A stretch of DNA of 64,000 nt from Viola odorata (GCA_963691705.1 OY829545.1:43263475-43327474), one strand, 5' to 3'; shown: positions 1 through 11,990, numbered from the stretch's first letter. Made by a program: numbers and translations. The notes: generated by a model from the sequence alone, not told the origin.

Positions 1-130
1 ATCTCAAATTTGCTATTAACAGTAAGATGTACCAAATATCGAATATCTCATATAGTTTATTAGTATTATACCTTAAAACTATCATATATATATATATAGT
101 CCGAAATGTCTGACATAGAGAGCAGAAATA

Positions 131-300
131 GGGATGGAAATTTTACCCGCGGATATGGATATCTGCCCAATACCTACAATTATGGGTGAATAATACCCGC
201 ATATTGTGGGTATATTGCGGGTATGGATATACCCGCACCCGCAAAATGTGGGTATGGATAGTGTCTACCCACTCCAATACCCGCACTAAATACCCGCAAT
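131..300. repeat. Degenerate ACCCGC/GGGTAT simple repeat
   Basis: The motif tacccgca and its complement gggtatgg recur about ten times in both orientations. Such mixed-orientation strings are common in plant non-autonomous DNA elements, but no terminal repeat or target duplication was found to define one here. Confidence 0.6.
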
Positions 301-356
301 ATATATATATTTATATATATACCCGTAAAATATATATATATATATATATAATGTAT

Positions 357-388
<32 letters not shown>

Positions 389-400
389 ATATTTTAATAT
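298..400. repeat. (TA)n microsatellite
   Basis: Nearly uninterrupted TA dinucleotides, broken once by acccgtaaaa near 322. Confidence 0.9.
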
Positions 401-620
401 ATAATTAATTACATATATAAGTATTATAATATAAATATTTAAATATAAAATTATATTTATTTACCAAGCTTGAACCTTCTATGCTTCTAACAAATTAACA
501 ATCGCCTTCCATCTCTCTCACCATTCACCAAACCAAACACTGAAACTAAAAACCCTAACCAGTAACCACCGCTACCAACCGTCTTCTTCTGTCCTTCACT
601 TGTGTTGCTATTCGATTTTT

Positions 621-876
621 GATTTTTCGTCACAACTTCACATATTTTACTGCTTTCACACTAATAGCTTATCTACGTCAAATTTCACCCGATTTTTTAT
701 CGTAAGCTATTTGTTTTAATATTCCACGTCATTACGTGTCCTGTCAAGTTTTCGTATTTTTTGATTTTTCGTCACACTTTTCGTATTTTATTGCTTGTCA
801 AGTTTAAAAGCCCGGCTACGTTAAATTTCAGTCGATTCTTTGATCATGGGCTATTTGTTTAATATTCCGCGCCATT
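621..876 (+). repeat. Two-copy direct repeat within the 5' LTR
   Basis: 621-733 and 763-876 align along their length. Both begin gatttttcgtcaca, pass through ctatttgttt and end in a cgtcatt or cgccatt motif. The 3' LTR does not clearly show the second copy. Confidence 0.7.
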
Positions 877-1476
877 TCAAGCCTTTTTAATTTTTCACAT
901 TTTTAATTGTCTTTTCGCTCGAACTTCTATCGGTCCCGAGTAAGTTCCCTTGGACCGTGGGTCGAGCGCTTTATTTCTTTAGTTGATAATTACTTACTAT
1001 TTTTCTCTTCCACGCCATCTCGTTTGGTTTCGTTCAATTTTTACTGTAAGGGCATTTATTTTACGTCCGAACTTTCAACATTTCCGACAGAGAAAATAAA
1101 CACGTTAGACCAAGTTTCACATTTCTTCACTATATGCTAGTTTTCTCGTCTTATTTTCCTACACGTCGTGTTCCTCTCGGTTCGGATTTATTTTCATTTT
1201 TGAGCAATTTTGCTCGTACCAAAAATATCCTGTTCGTACTAAAATTAATGCATTAATCCTCATCCGGGATCGCATCACCTTTCCACAGTCGGCCTTGCTG
1301 ACCTCAATCCATCGGCACCTAGACCCATTAGCTACCCCAAAGCTTCAAACCGTCCCATCCATTTAATGCAGCCATCAAAATATCTCTGACTCACACCATT
1401 GCCGACTTCAATCCATCACCACCTAGCCTCGTCATCGTGCCTCGTCGACAACCTCCAAACGGACTCCAATTTTTCC

Positions 1477-1485
1477 TATAAATAG
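1477..1485 (+). promoter_or_regulatory. LTR TATA box
   Basis: TATAAATAG, followed within 35 bp by a CA-rich stretch suited to transcription start. The equivalent box in the 3' LTR is at 13,510-13,518 in a similar cct(a)taaatagc context, which supports a conserved LTR promoter. Confidence 0.65.
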
Positions 1486-2204
1486 CACACTTCAAGCAAC
1501 AAGTCAAGGGCACCAAATTTCACTCTCAATCTCCATTTCTTGCACAACCTTCTTGGCCCGTTATCTCTCCTGGATAAGTAAGCTCTCTCTCTCTAGTTTT
1601 TCTTTAGTTTTTATTTTTATCCTTAATGCATGAATAAATTGCTAAAACTTGCCTCACATGCTTAGTTTTCATGTCAATTTCATTTCCCTTGCTTCAATTT
1701 GATTGCATGATGTCTTGAGTAATTAATAGCCTAATATGCATGTTAATTAGCTTGTTATTTCATGTGAAAATTGGCTACTATTTTCGTTCAATAAACTTAC
1801 TGTTTTTGTGGATTGGAGTCGCTGCCATGCTTGGGGTTTATTTGGGTTTGATTAGGGTGAGTTTTAAGGATTGTTACTCACCTTGGTCGTCGGCCATGGC
1901 GCCGACGACGTGAAGAAGAAAGGAAGAAGAAGATGAGTCTTTGGCGGAAGGAAAATAGAAAGGTGATGGGCTTGATTTTATCACAGGCCCATCTTGATTT
2001 AAATGATTGTTGGGCTTGATTTTATCACAAGCCTGACTGCTATTTTTGCTTAAAATCAAGGCCCGACCCATTAAGTTTTTCGTATGTTTAAAGCGTGCAT
2101 TATTTTCGTGCATCATTTTCGTGTTTTATTTAAATGTTCGTATGCCATGTTTATTAAATCATATGCTTAAATCGCATGCATGTTTTAAATGCTTAATTAA
2201 TTAT

Positions 2205-2395
2205 TTTAACTTGTTGTAATAATTAATTAATGTTTTTAATCACTTATCTCACTTGTTGTAATAATTAATCAATGCTTTTAATTATTTATCTCACTTGTTG
2301 TAATAATTAATTAATGCTTTTAATTATTTATCTCAATTGTTGTAATAATTAGTTAATGCTTTAATTATTTCACTTGTTGTAATAATTAGCTAGAT
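2205..2395. repeat. 42-bp minisatellite in the 5' LTR
   Basis: About four and a half imperfect copies of a 42-bp unit containing cttgttgtaataattaatta and gcttttaattattt. Confidence 0.75.
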
Positions 2396-2841
2396 TAATT
2401 ATTCCGATCTCCAATTTGTAATAATTAGTGAGGTAATTAGTAAAAATCGTGTACATTTGTTATACCTACACTATTATTGCTCATTTGCTCATCGATCGGA
2501 GCTCGTCAAAAAAGGTACGCTTCTCTTAAACGTTTCCTTGAATGTTTTACTAGAAATGCTAAATCCGAACCGAATCGTATGCATGACCACTTATAATGCA
2601 TTAGAACCACCCATTCGTACACATGACATATAGAATTGCTAAAATTAAAATCAACTCACATGCATACCATGCTTAAATCACTTGTCTTTTATGCCATGAA
2701 ATTAATTGTTCTTTGTTAAATGCTATGTATGGTGGCTTCGATCCCACACGGAATATACGTGCATCCATGAAAACGTACAATGTTAGTTTGTCATGATTGA
2801 ATCACCTAGTTTAAGCTAATCATGCATGGCCCGATGATAAA

Positions 2842-2858
2842 GGGGGGGGGGGGGGGGG
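2842..2858. repeat. G17 homopolymer tract
   Basis: Seventeen consecutive G residues between gataaa and tgacg. Its exact length should be treated with caution because long homopolymers are prone to sequencing error. Confidence 0.9.
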
Positions 2859-3303
2859 TGACGTCCGCTCTAGCAAAGAGAAAAATGATAACCTCGTCCA
2901 GAAAATAGAAAAATGGTAACCCCGTCCATCGGTCTCGATCGGAAATAACAATGTCCCGACGAAAAATCCTAGATGTTACGTCACCTTTGAGGGCCCAAAT
3001 TACATGTTAAAAATATTTTCTCAAAACACCTCGCTTATCGGTAACTTTTTTTTAGGATGTGACTCGGGTGCCTAACACCTTCCCGAGTCCATAAATACGA
3101 CCTCGAACTGTTGTTCTTTGGTTTAGACTATTTGTGCCTTAGGTTTTTTTATTTTTTATGCCATGATGATTAGGTTTCCTAAACCTCGAAAATAGGGTGG
3201 CGACTTCATTTGCATGATGTAAGACAAGTCCAACACTTGTCTCGCATTGTTGCCCGTCCCGAACCTATGTTTCGCAACATCAAAAAAAGGGGGTGCGATA
3301 GTT

Positions 3304-3321
3304 TGGCGACTTCACTAGGGA
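3304..3321 (+). promoter_or_regulatory. Primer binding site, copy 1
   Basis: TGGCGACTTCACTAGGGA begins three bases after the LTR end and starts with TGG, the complement of a tRNA 3' CCA. Tat/Ogre elements carry similar TGGCGACTCC-type sites; the exact tRNA was not verified. A second, diverged copy begins at about 4275. Confidence 0.55.
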
Positions 3322-4274
3322 ACTTTAGGGTCAAAGCCGGTTTTATGGTGTTTGTTTTTTTATTATTTACTCGCTTTAAATATTTTACTTTCGTGATTGT
3401 TATGTGTTAGTTGCTTTGATAAATTGTTCATACACATTTCATGCATAAATGCCTTATCGTCGGGCCATGTTACCAAATAGGATTAGGAAGGTATTAGTGA
3501 AGCCCTGCGGACCTGTGTCCCACTATGCTTTCATGAACCCTAACTCGGATGTTGAACCCCTAGATGGATTGAGCGCCCAGAATCCTTGTCATGATTCGGT
3601 CAACGCTCTCGTATCCATTTATAGGGGACCCATTTTAGGGTAACATCCGGGAACTTTTCAGCTAGTTAGAAATAGTTGGAGTCACCCCAGCATATGCATC
3701 ATGTTCGTGCATTTATTTCTTTGATGCCATGTATTTATATGTCCTCATATTTCATCTTTTAAATACAGGAATTTTATTTCCCGAAACGGCCTCGCCTTAC
3801 TTGTTCACTCAAAATGGTAACACCTACGATGCTTTCACTTAATACTTTAGGGATTTCAAGCTACAACGATCAGTTGCAATAGGGTGACATGTTGAAATCT
3901 AATTTTATTCTCGATATTACGACCAAGATTGGGATGGATGAAGTGGAGAGTCAGAAATGGGAGATTGCGTCGTTGGAATTTTTATTTTCCAAGCATGATT
4001 TAAACACCTCGTTTATCCGGTAACCTTTTTAGGATGTGACTTGTGTGCCTAACACCTTCCTGAGTCCATAATACGACCCTGAACCGTTGTTCTTGGGTTT
4101 AGACCCTTTTTGCCTTATCTTTAATTTTTTATGCCATGACTTTAGGTTCCCTAGACCTAAAAAACAAAATAGGGTGGCGACTTCATTGCATTATGTGAGA
4201 TGAGTCCAAGTTCGCCTCACATCTCATCCCAAACTCGCGTCGCATAATATTCCAAAAAAGGGGGTGCGACAGTT

Positions 4275-4292
4275 TGGTGACTTCACTAGGGA
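4275..4292 (+). promoter_or_regulatory. Primer binding site-like string, duplicated copy
   Basis: TGGTGACTTCACTAGGGA follows gggtgcgacagt, the same context as at 3304. It arose with the 1-kb duplication and has one change inside the likely tRNA-complementary part. Confidence 0.5.
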
Positions 4293-4794
4293 CTAATAGG
4301 GTCGAAGACGGAATTTTTTTTGAGGTATTTGTTTTTTCATATGATTTTTGTACATGATTAACTGTTTTTCATGTATTTAATTGATATGATAATTTGTTGT
4401 ATGATTTTATGCATGATTATTGTTTCTCATGTATTTACTTGTTAATAAATTGTTCACATGATTCGTTGTTATTCGCTTTGATAAATTGTCATTGCATACG
4501 CATTTTCACGCATAATCCCTATCGTCGGGCATTTCCAAATAGGATTAGGTCGGTAGTAGTTAAGTCCTGGGGTCCGCGCCTTGGTAAGCTTTCATGAACC
4601 CTCACTCGGACTCGAACCCCTAAATGGATTAAGCTCCCCGGATCCTTTTATGATACGGTAAATGCTCTCGTATCCATTTATTGAGGGACCACTTTTATGG
4701 TATCGTCCGGGAGCCTTCCCGCCAGTTAGAAATAGTTGGTGTCACCCCCAGCATATGCATCATATTGAAATGCGTATATTGCGACTTTGTTTCA

Positions 4795-5345
4795 CTTTTT
4801 CCACTGATTTCTCAAAATTTTCCCATTTACAAATGATTTCTCAAATTTTTCCACATTTTACAACTGATTTTGCAATATTTCCACATTTGCGAGCCTTTTT
4901 GCAGTGTCTCTATGTTTGTAACTTTTTCCGTAAATTTGTCACATTTGCAAATTTTTCGCAATTTCTCCATATTTGCGAGTCTTTTTGCAGTGTCTCCATG
5001 TTTGTAAATTTTTCCACAATTTTTCAATGTCTATAAATTCTTCCACAATTTTTTCACGTGTCAAATTTCTCCGCAATTTTGCCACGTGTGTTAAATTTTC
5101 CCACAAATTTTTTCACGTGTCAAATTTTTCCGCAATTTTTCTTTCACGTGTCAAATTTCTCCACAATTTTTCCACGTGTCAAATTTTCCTGCAATTTTTC
5201 CACGTGTGGCAATTTCTCCATAAATTGCTCCACGGGTACAACTTTTCCAGCAGTTTTTCACATTGATAAATTTTTCCGAAATTTTTTCTATATGTATGCA
5301 AAAACAATTCAGCAATTTTTCACATGTAAATTCTTGCGTAATTCT
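4795..5345. repeat. Degenerate 25-30-bp minisatellite
   Basis: About twenty imperfect units of the type cacgtgtcaaatttttccgc, with variants in which the lead is cacatttgcgag or catgtttgtaa. Its low complexity creates several overlapping open frames on both strands that are not genes. Confidence 0.8.
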
Positions 5346-5584
5346 CAATGTTTGTGATTTTTTATATGGTGCCTGCATTATTGTTGTTATCGTACTTACC
5401 CCTCTTCTTCTTTTTCACAGTATTGAGGCCTCAGAAGGAAAGTTCATATACAATTATCACTCAGACTTATAACTGTTTCCTTTCATTTGTTTGTTTTTTT
5501 TCAAAAAATAAATCATAGCTTCCAAAGGGCAAGTGGTTCCTCATACGCTCTCCATAATCAAGCGTCAGATATGGTAGATTATCG

Positions 5585-6507
5585 AAAAGGTTCAGACATT
5601 AGAAGCAAGGGTGGAGAAACTCGGAGAACAGATTCAGGTAGCCATAGAAAGCACCACACCAGCCGAAAAAGAACTAGATGGGGTAGCACTTACCCCTCCG
5701 TTTAAGGCTTCAGGCCCATCTGTATCACAACCATCGTCCATTGTTGGAATTCTATGGTAGTGGTAGGATCCTCTCGGTGCCTCCACGCTTGCCTCAGGCA
5801 CTGTAATTGGACATAGTATTAAAGCTCTAAGAAGCACGTCTCTCGATCATCTGCCGGTTGAACCCACTCTCGATTTGGGAGAGAAGGAGACCCGCTCAAA
5901 ACCTTAATATTTTTACCCATCCTGAGGCCATTCCATTCAACTCATAAGGCCTGGACCACCAAGAGTCCAGCCTCCTAGGGGGCATCAGATTCAACCGCAT
6001 TTCTCTTATGGTAGCCTTTATGGCCTGATAGTCGAACAAGGAACCGAGTTAGGGATGATTGCTGGTTCCACATCTGAAATAACACCTCAGAGTACACTCC
6101 CTGGCAAGGAAGACGTTGGCCTTGTCTCTCGTCAACTTAGCTTCAAACGACCGCAAATATCGCAGTCTGCGCAACGGAGACCATATGGCTCACCAAATCG
6201 ACCAAGAAACCAAAATAACCTCCGAAATCATGGGCCAATGCCACCTTTCCCCCTTCCCTCAGGGGAAATCTTCAAGCATCTTTGGACGACAGGACAAATT
6301 GCACCAATCCCGGTCCAACCTCAACAACCTCCTTACCCAAAGTGGTATAATCCTAATGCTGGATGCACGTACCATGCTGGAACTCAAGGCCACATCATAG
6401 AAAACTGCTCTACTCTCAGAGGAAAGGTAGATCGCTTGATCAAGAGTGGACGAATCTATTTTGAAGGACGCAATGTGATCATCAACCCTCCTCCTACTGG
6501 CTCTTGA
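5585..6507 (+). pseudogene. Decayed gag of the Tat-like retrotransposon
   Basis: The product would be a Gag structural protein that packages retrotransposon RNA. The 3' half is open from 6055 to 6507 (150 codons) and ends in a proline-rich stretch followed by a Cys-x2-His-type knuckle (CTYHAGTQGHIIENC, about residues 109-123) and KVDRLIKSGRIYFEG, a pattern well known from plant Ty3/gypsy Gag proteins. Upstream, in another frame around 5,590-5,755, lies a coiled-coil-like segment (VQTLEARVEKLGEQIQVAIE) ending at a stop near 5,757. At least one stop and one frame change therefore separate the two halves. After the TGA at 6505-6507 the same frame continues for about 25 codons without recognisable pol domains. 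The N terminus was not located. Confidence 0.7.
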
Positions 6508-8870
6508 ATAAACGCTCTCCTAGCCCATGGTGGACCCATTCTACTTAATTTTTCAGTGGCGATACCTACAATATTTTTGTACATTAGTCGAGCCTACGAC
6601 TATAAACAAGGGCGCTTTGTGGGAAGCAACCTACGTGTTCTTTTCAATATTTCTATTTTTATCAGTTTTAATTTTTAATTCAGAATTTTGAGATATCTTT
6701 CCCTCCATACTTACTATTTAATTCCCCTTTAATTTCAGGTGCAATGAGACTAAAAAATTAGGGGGCAAGCAAGTGGAATGACGACCAAGAGAAGGCGTCA
6801 GGAAGCATCAAAGGTTGTGTGTATTTTTACCGGGGGGCAAGGCATAGGGAGCGGTAATTCACCACAAAGAGCTCGTTCCGTCCATTCTCCCCTCACCTTC
6901 AGATCATTGCTGAAGTAGGTGTAGAGGAACGCTCCTCCTATCAACTCTTGAACGATTCTCCTCAGAAATTTTACCATCAAGACATTACTGTCACCAAGTG
7001 CCCTTTGCAAATGGTTCCTCATCTTGGTGAAGAAACATAACAAAGATAGATGCGTGTCCTTCAGGGACTCCAATCAACATACTGCGTTGTCATTCCGTAC
7101 GATAACGACGTTCACGCCCTACCCGACTCCCGACTATAAATTCAAAACCCAACCATGATCAAATCTTTCATGTTTTGAATTTGATCATTACAGACAAGAT
7201 CTCTCCGTACAGACACAATGATCACACGATAAAGATCAATCCTCCAATTGGGTGATCTAGTAAGCATGGATGTTTATGGGATTGTATTCACTTGTTTTAT
7301 CCATAATCTCGTGCTACAAAAGCTGAAGCGTTGGAACTTCTCAGCAAAGAAACAACAAGCTAGATTCCCCAAGGGCACCTGGATCTCCAGCTGACCAAGG
7401 ATTCTCTTTTATCACTCCAAAGGAAGTTCAAGCCATACCCCTTGAACAAATCATCAGCAACTAGTCATCCCCAACGCAGAAGATGTCTCCTCGTCCAGAG
7501 CAGTCAAGGAGCGAATAGGGAAAGATTTCAAGATGGTTCTTCATTCGCTACAATGACCTCTTTGCAGAACATCTTGCATTTGCAAACAACCAGTCTCAAG
7601 GTTCATCGTGAGCTCATCTTTCCTTGGTGACCCGACCAAGTTCAGAAATGATTCAGCTGTTCCCAAAATGGAATATACAGAAAGATCATGCATTTCTAGA
7701 AAAAAAGTTATCGTCCGATCATAGAACACTATTCAAGAACTTAATGACCATCCTTCGAGATGTGGTGATTGACTATGACGGAACCGTTAGAAATGTTTGC
7801 AGCAACACTATCATCCAATTTGTGTATGGATGATACTAGATCAGAATCATACAACCGATTCCCTATTGATGAACCTGTCTGATCGTTAGCTGCCGCTTGC
7901 TGCACAAATCCAGAGAAGTCCACTTTCCTCTCAGCCTTTTAAATTTTAGCCATTGTACAATCATTCTGCATTCTTTCCCACATTGGGGGCAATTCTTTTA
8001 AATTATTCATAAATTTTTGTGAGAGGTCATGTCATCACATTTTGTCCATAAATTTGCTAAAACTGTTGAGATTTTTTTATGGTTGTTAATAAATTTCTTG
8101 AAAAAAAATCTGCACTACCCCCATAATTTTCAAACCTTCCCTAAATTGAGAATGTTCAACATGTTACTGCATTAAGGATAACTTGTACATCCATTCAAAA
8201 TTGTATAACATGCATGATCTCGCCTGTTAGCTCTTATATCTGCAGCATGCCTTAGACATAAGCAGTCATCAACATATCCCCGTGAGCATTTTGGGCCTTC
8301 ACGCCTTACTTCTTTCATGAGTGCAAATGCCTGACTAAGTGCTAGTTAGATTTGCATAATATCCAGGGTACATGCACCATTAGACATGGGATAGCTGTAA
8401 GATGACAGGGGACTTTTCTCTTTGCTTCCACCTTTCTTTGGTTTTCTCATTCTTTTGTCTGCAAACACTTATCTTTGTTTTTTATTCTATTCATTTATTT
8501 TCTAAGCTGCTTGTAAAATCTCTTGCTTCCACTTGAAATCCCTAAATAATGAGCAGTGCCCAACTGAGATTGTTAACTGAAGGTAAGATGTACGTCTAAC
8601 TTGGTGTGCGCAAGAGGGATTGCGAAATCTCCGAGGATTGATAATGGTCAACGCTGGAAGGAGGCAAAATAAAAAAATCAAAAATCAAGACTTGAAGGCC
8701 TCTGCCAAAGACAGAAATGACGACAGACCAGACAAAAAACTATACTTGCCTTGCTTGCCTAAAAAAAAAAATCAAGCAAAAAAAATATCAAAAAGTGTTC
8801 AAAGAACACAATCAATAAAAAGTAGAAGCAAGTACAAAAATGGTCGAAAGTCAACAAAATGATCTAAAAA
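6508..8870 (+). other. Retrotransposon interior, no recognisable gene
   Basis: Both strands are broken by stops and no protease, RT, RNase H or integrase motif was seen. The stretch has short purine-rich runs (ggggggcaa near 6,835, ttgggggcaa near 7,983) and could be remnants of the element's 3' half or captured host DNA. Confidence 0.5.
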
Positions 8871-8871
8871 A

Positions 8872-9050
8872 AAGATAATTCCCTGTGAAGATTCAAAAAC
8901 CTGGGGCGCTTCAACGACAAATGATGATCTCAAAAGTGAAAGAGATCATTCCCTGCGAAGATTCAAAAAATTGGTGCGCTTCGCTAACGACAAATGGTGA
9001 TCTCAAAGAAGGAGCATCCCCAGCAAAGACTAGAGAACTTGTGTACCTTA
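8872..9050. repeat. About 70-bp tandem repeat, two and a half copies
   Basis: Two units (about 8872-8941 and 8942-9008) share attccctgYgaagattcaaaaa...ggYgcgctt...acgacaaatgRtgatctcaaa. A third, partial unit follows to about 9050. This lies in the part of the element where Tat/Ogre families commonly carry tandem repeats. Confidence 0.7.
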
Positions 9051-9195
9051 CCTCCGGCTAGCAACCTCAGTTGTACGCTGCTCATTAAAACCCTTTTTCT
9101 TTCTGCTAAAAACCACTTCCTTGCTAAACAGATTCTTCTCATCTTCTTTCTTTCTATCCACTTCATTTCTTTTCTCTTGCAAAGTCCTCTCGATT

Positions 9196-9203
9196 ATTAG
9201 AAG
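9196..9203. repeat. Left target-site duplication
   Basis: ATTAGAAG, identical to 10,556-10,563 on the other side of the hAT-like element. Confidence 0.85.
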
Positions 9204-10555
9204 CATAGTTTTAAAAACCGACCCGGAGTGACCCGTTGGACCGGTTTGAACCGGGTTCAACCGGGGTTTGACCGGGTTCGACCGGATTGACCTGTTGGAT
9301 CGTTCCGGGTCACTTACACATCGAACCGTTCAATCTTAGATAATCAAACTGGATTGAACCGGATTAAACCGGCTGGTTTTCTGTCTAATGGATGTAGTAT
9401 TTTATAATACATCAAAATAAAATATCAAGCAGATCAAAAGTTAAAAATAAAAAAATAATTCAACATTCAAATAAAATGATATTAAAAGTTCAAATACACT
9501 TAAATATTCAAATTATAAAATAAAGAAACAATTCAACATTCAAATGAAATAATATTCAAAGTTCAAATACACTTAAATATTCAAATTATAAAATTCTTAA
9601 TTCTATGGATCGACAACAAGAGGTTGAGCCATCAACATAATTTTTACAAGTGATTCATAATTTTTTTTTCATAATTTTTTACTCAAACTACAATATTTAC
9701 TCATTTAAAAAAATATTTGTTTAATATTTGTAAATTGTATTGACTAAAATGATTAAACAATTTACAATTATTAAATTAACTTGAAAAAAATGAAACATTG
9801 ACGGAGTAAAGACTAGTAGTACAAATAAATAAATAAATAAGAATTTCCTTTTTCTTTCCATCATTTTCACTTTCCGAATAAATACAAAATAATGTTTTGA
9901 TGGGTCTCTCTCTTGCTTCTTCTTCTTTTTCTCTGCGGCACATCATTAAAAAAGAAATTAAAGACCCAAGCCCAACTGTCGCCGGCTGATCCTTTTCTCC
10001 CCCAATCCTCAATCCTCAATCCTCACCCTCCGCTCGTGTTATTTGCTCTGCTCTGTCTCCTCTCCTTTTTCCTATTGCCGATCCGCTCCCAACTTCCGAT
10101 TAGCTTGTTCTTCGTGCCTTCTCTCTTTCCCTTACTAGTTACTACAAAGCATACAGAAGAGTATTTCTATTTCCTTTTCCCTTTCTGCTTTCTGTTTTCT
10201 GTTAATTAGTTGATGTAGACGCCAATTTTTCTTGTTATTGAGATTTTCTTTTTAGGCTTTTTCATCTGTTCAGTTTACATTCAGCGGATTTCGAATCGGT
10301 GAAATGAAAAAAAGATTTGAAGAGAAAACAAAACGACGCGTTGAAACAAAACGACGTCGTATCGTCGCTGCCATTGAACCAGTCAGTTTGATAGCGGGTC
10401 GGGCGGGTCACCGGTTTTGTAAAAACCGGCCTGGTTGACCGGTTTTTTCCGGTCTGAGTGCAACTCCGGTCAGATAGCTGACTCGAACCGAAATTCTCCT
10501 CGGGTCACTGGTTCACCGGTCCGACCGTCGGGTCGGTCCAGTTTTTAAAACTATG
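9204..10555. mobile_element. Non-autonomous hAT-like element, 1,352 bp
   Basis: Left end CATAGTTTTAAAAAC and right end (complement) CATAGTTTTAAAAAC form matching terminal inverted repeats. They continue into long imperfect inverted arms of ccgg/accgggt motifs (about 9,218-9,370 and 10,375-10,540). An 8-bp duplication (ATTAGAAG) flanks it; 8-bp duplications are characteristic of hAT transposons. There is no transposase. The interior is AT-rich to about 9,890 and CT-rich at about 9,900-10,210 with an open + frame of 98 codons that has no recognisable domain. It sits inside the older retrotransposon and is therefore younger than it. Confidence 0.85.
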
Positions 10556-10563
10556 ATTAGAAG
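10556..10563. repeat. Right target-site duplication
   Basis: ATTAGAAG, partner of 9196-9203. Confidence 0.85.
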
Positions 10564-11215
10564 GTCCATGCATGTGCATCTTCATTTGAAATTTATTCAC
10601 TCAGATTGACATTGCAAATCTGATTTTGTGCTATGTTTGTTGCATTTTTATGAGTGTAAACACGTAGCCTTATTTCTGAGCGTGAGTGCAAACACCAATG
10701 TCTAGTAAGGATTGTTTACGTCTACATGATGTGGAAAAGTCTTGTCCTTGAGGTCGTTATCTCCTGGGAAAGATGCAGATGCTTTTGTAGGCTTGTATCG
10801 AGCTTGCTCATATGACATAAAAATTGGATGGCATGTTCTCCAAAGATGCATAAATTTGTTAAACCATCTCTTGATAGGGAAGTTGTTTTTATCTTAACAA
10901 AATGCTAGGGGCAAGCCTCAAGGTAGTGTGGAAATACTTTCATATATAGCATATACAATTTGATCTCTTTGTTATCCCCATTTATCAATTGCTCTTTTTC
11001 TATCCAGTGCTGCTTCGTGTTTGTTTCCTCCCTATTTGCAGGATATAGATATGCTTCACTAAAATCTCCGCCGACGAATCCCCATCCAACCAAACATCCG
11101 ATTGGAGCACGTTACCACTCCACAATCATTTTCGTGTGGCGGTCCATTTCCCCCACTCAATATCCGAATGGAGCACGTTACCACTCCACAATCAATTTTG
11201 TGTTGTGCAGTGACG
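10564..11215 (+). other. Retrotransposon 3' region, no gene
   Basis: No coding potential was recognised. A short duplicated phrase, gagcacgttaccactccacaatca, occurs at about 11,105 and 11,171 and leads into the minisatellite block that follows. Confidence 0.5.
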
Positions 11216-11220
11216 TGGTC

Positions 11221-11485
11221 ACCCACAACATGTCTTTTTAAAATGTTGTAAGTAGTCATGTCCCCACAACATGTCTTTTTAAAATGTTGTAAGCGGTCAC
11301 GTCCCCAAAACATGTCTTTTTAAAATGTTGTAAGCGGTCATGTCCCCATAACATGTCTTTTTAAATGATGTGAAAGGTCATGTCCCTCACATCCTGTTTT
11401 TAAATGGTGTGAAAGGTCATGTCCCTCACATCTTGTCTTTTTAAAATGTTGTGATTGGTCATGTCCCCGCAACATATCTTTAAAT
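11221..11485. repeat. 41-bp minisatellite with an internal dyad
   Basis: About six copies of a 41-bp unit, cacaacatgtctttttaaaa followed by tgttgtaagYggtcatgtccc. Each unit carries acaacat...atgttgt, a 7-bp inverted repeat around an AT-rich centre that could form a hairpin. The last units drift (tgatgtgaaa). Confidence 0.85.
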
Positions 11486-11754
11486 ATCCCCACATACATC
11501 CTGTCTTCATTTTGTGGGTCCACACCAATGTCTGGAGAGCGATAGCATCGCACGGACATCCATTTACATCTTCAGCACCAACCTCTAACGTGCAGCAGCG
11601 TCTAAGAGGAATTCAACACTAACATCCAACGGGCAGCGACGTCCGAAAGGATTTCACCATCGACATCTGATAGGCAGCAGCGCCCGAAAGGATTCCTCAA
11701 CATCAACATCCCGGTGGGTAGCAGGGTCCGAGTGGATTTTTCACCATCAACGAA

Positions 11755-11990
11755 CCTCACTATCAGAGATTGTCTTTGGAAATCAACATCCCCTCGCTAT
11801 CAGAGAAGATCACCTCGCTATCAGAGATCCCTTTGCTATCAGAGAAGACATCAATGACCTCACTATCAGAGATCGTCCTCGCTATCAGAGAAGGCCATCA
11901 ACGACCTCACTATCAGAGATCGTCTTCGGAAATCAACATCCGACCTCGTTATTGGAGATCCCCTCGCTATCAGAGAAGACCATCATTTCC
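11755..11990. repeat. Interspersed CTATCAGAGA minisatellite
   Basis: cctcRctatcagaga occurs about nine times at irregular spacing (about 18-40 bp), alternating with atcgtcttcggaaatcaacatc. Three looser gcagcRgcgtccgaaagg phrases precede it at about 11,590-11,735. Confidence 0.75.

Larger units (their letters stand above)
1..602. other. AT-rich flank without a gene
   Basis: No gene is recognised. Positions 131-300 are a degenerate simple repeat built on acccgc and gggtat motifs in both orientations. About 298-400 is a TA microsatellite. 470-602 is CT-rich and resembles a plant 5' leader (it contains aaaaccctaacc), but no reading frame follows because the LTR retrotransposon begins at 603. Short open frames here are products of low-complexity DNA. 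Confidence 0.6.
603..3300 (+). repeat. 5' LTR of the Tat-like element
   Basis: The start TGTTGCTA matches the start of the 3' LTR at 12,730. The end is placed before TTTGGCGACTTCAC; a second copy of this junction at about 4,262 reads GCGACA|GTTTGG, and the first reads GCGATA, as if the terminal CA had mutated. The length is about 2.7 kb. Inside are a 113-bp direct duplication (621-733 and 763-876), a TATA box at 1477-1485, a 42-bp minisatellite near 2,205-2,395 and a G17 tract at 2842-2858. The five bases before the start are ACTTG; the partner target duplication is lost. Confidence 0.65.
3006..4765 (+). repeat. About 1-kb tandem duplication of the LTR end, primer site and leader
   Basis: 3006-3735 and about 4003-4765 align collinearly. 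Both contain gcctaacaccttcc, agggtggcgacttcatt, aagggggtgcga, a primer-site-like string, tcgtcggg...ccaaataggattagg, a ggatcc or gaatcc block, atccatttat and ccagcatatgcatcat. The second copy is diverged. A 64-codon open frame at 3449-3643 lies in the first copy and its counterpart in the second is disrupted, so neither is called as a gene. The spacer 3736-4002 has no recognised content. Confidence 0.75.

Noticed and set aside
186..368. 60-codon frame in the TA/acccgc repeat
   Set aside because: Product of low-complexity DNA (Tyr-Ile repeats).
4662..5378. Several overlapping frames on both strands around 4.7-5.4 kb
   Set aside because: They all fall in the 25-30-bp minisatellite and have repetitive Phe/Ser/Cys composition with no domain.
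9913..10209. 98-codon Leu/Phe-rich frame resembling a membrane protein
   Set aside because: CT-rich DNA inside the hAT-like element gives such composition by chance; no match to a known family and no supporting start context.
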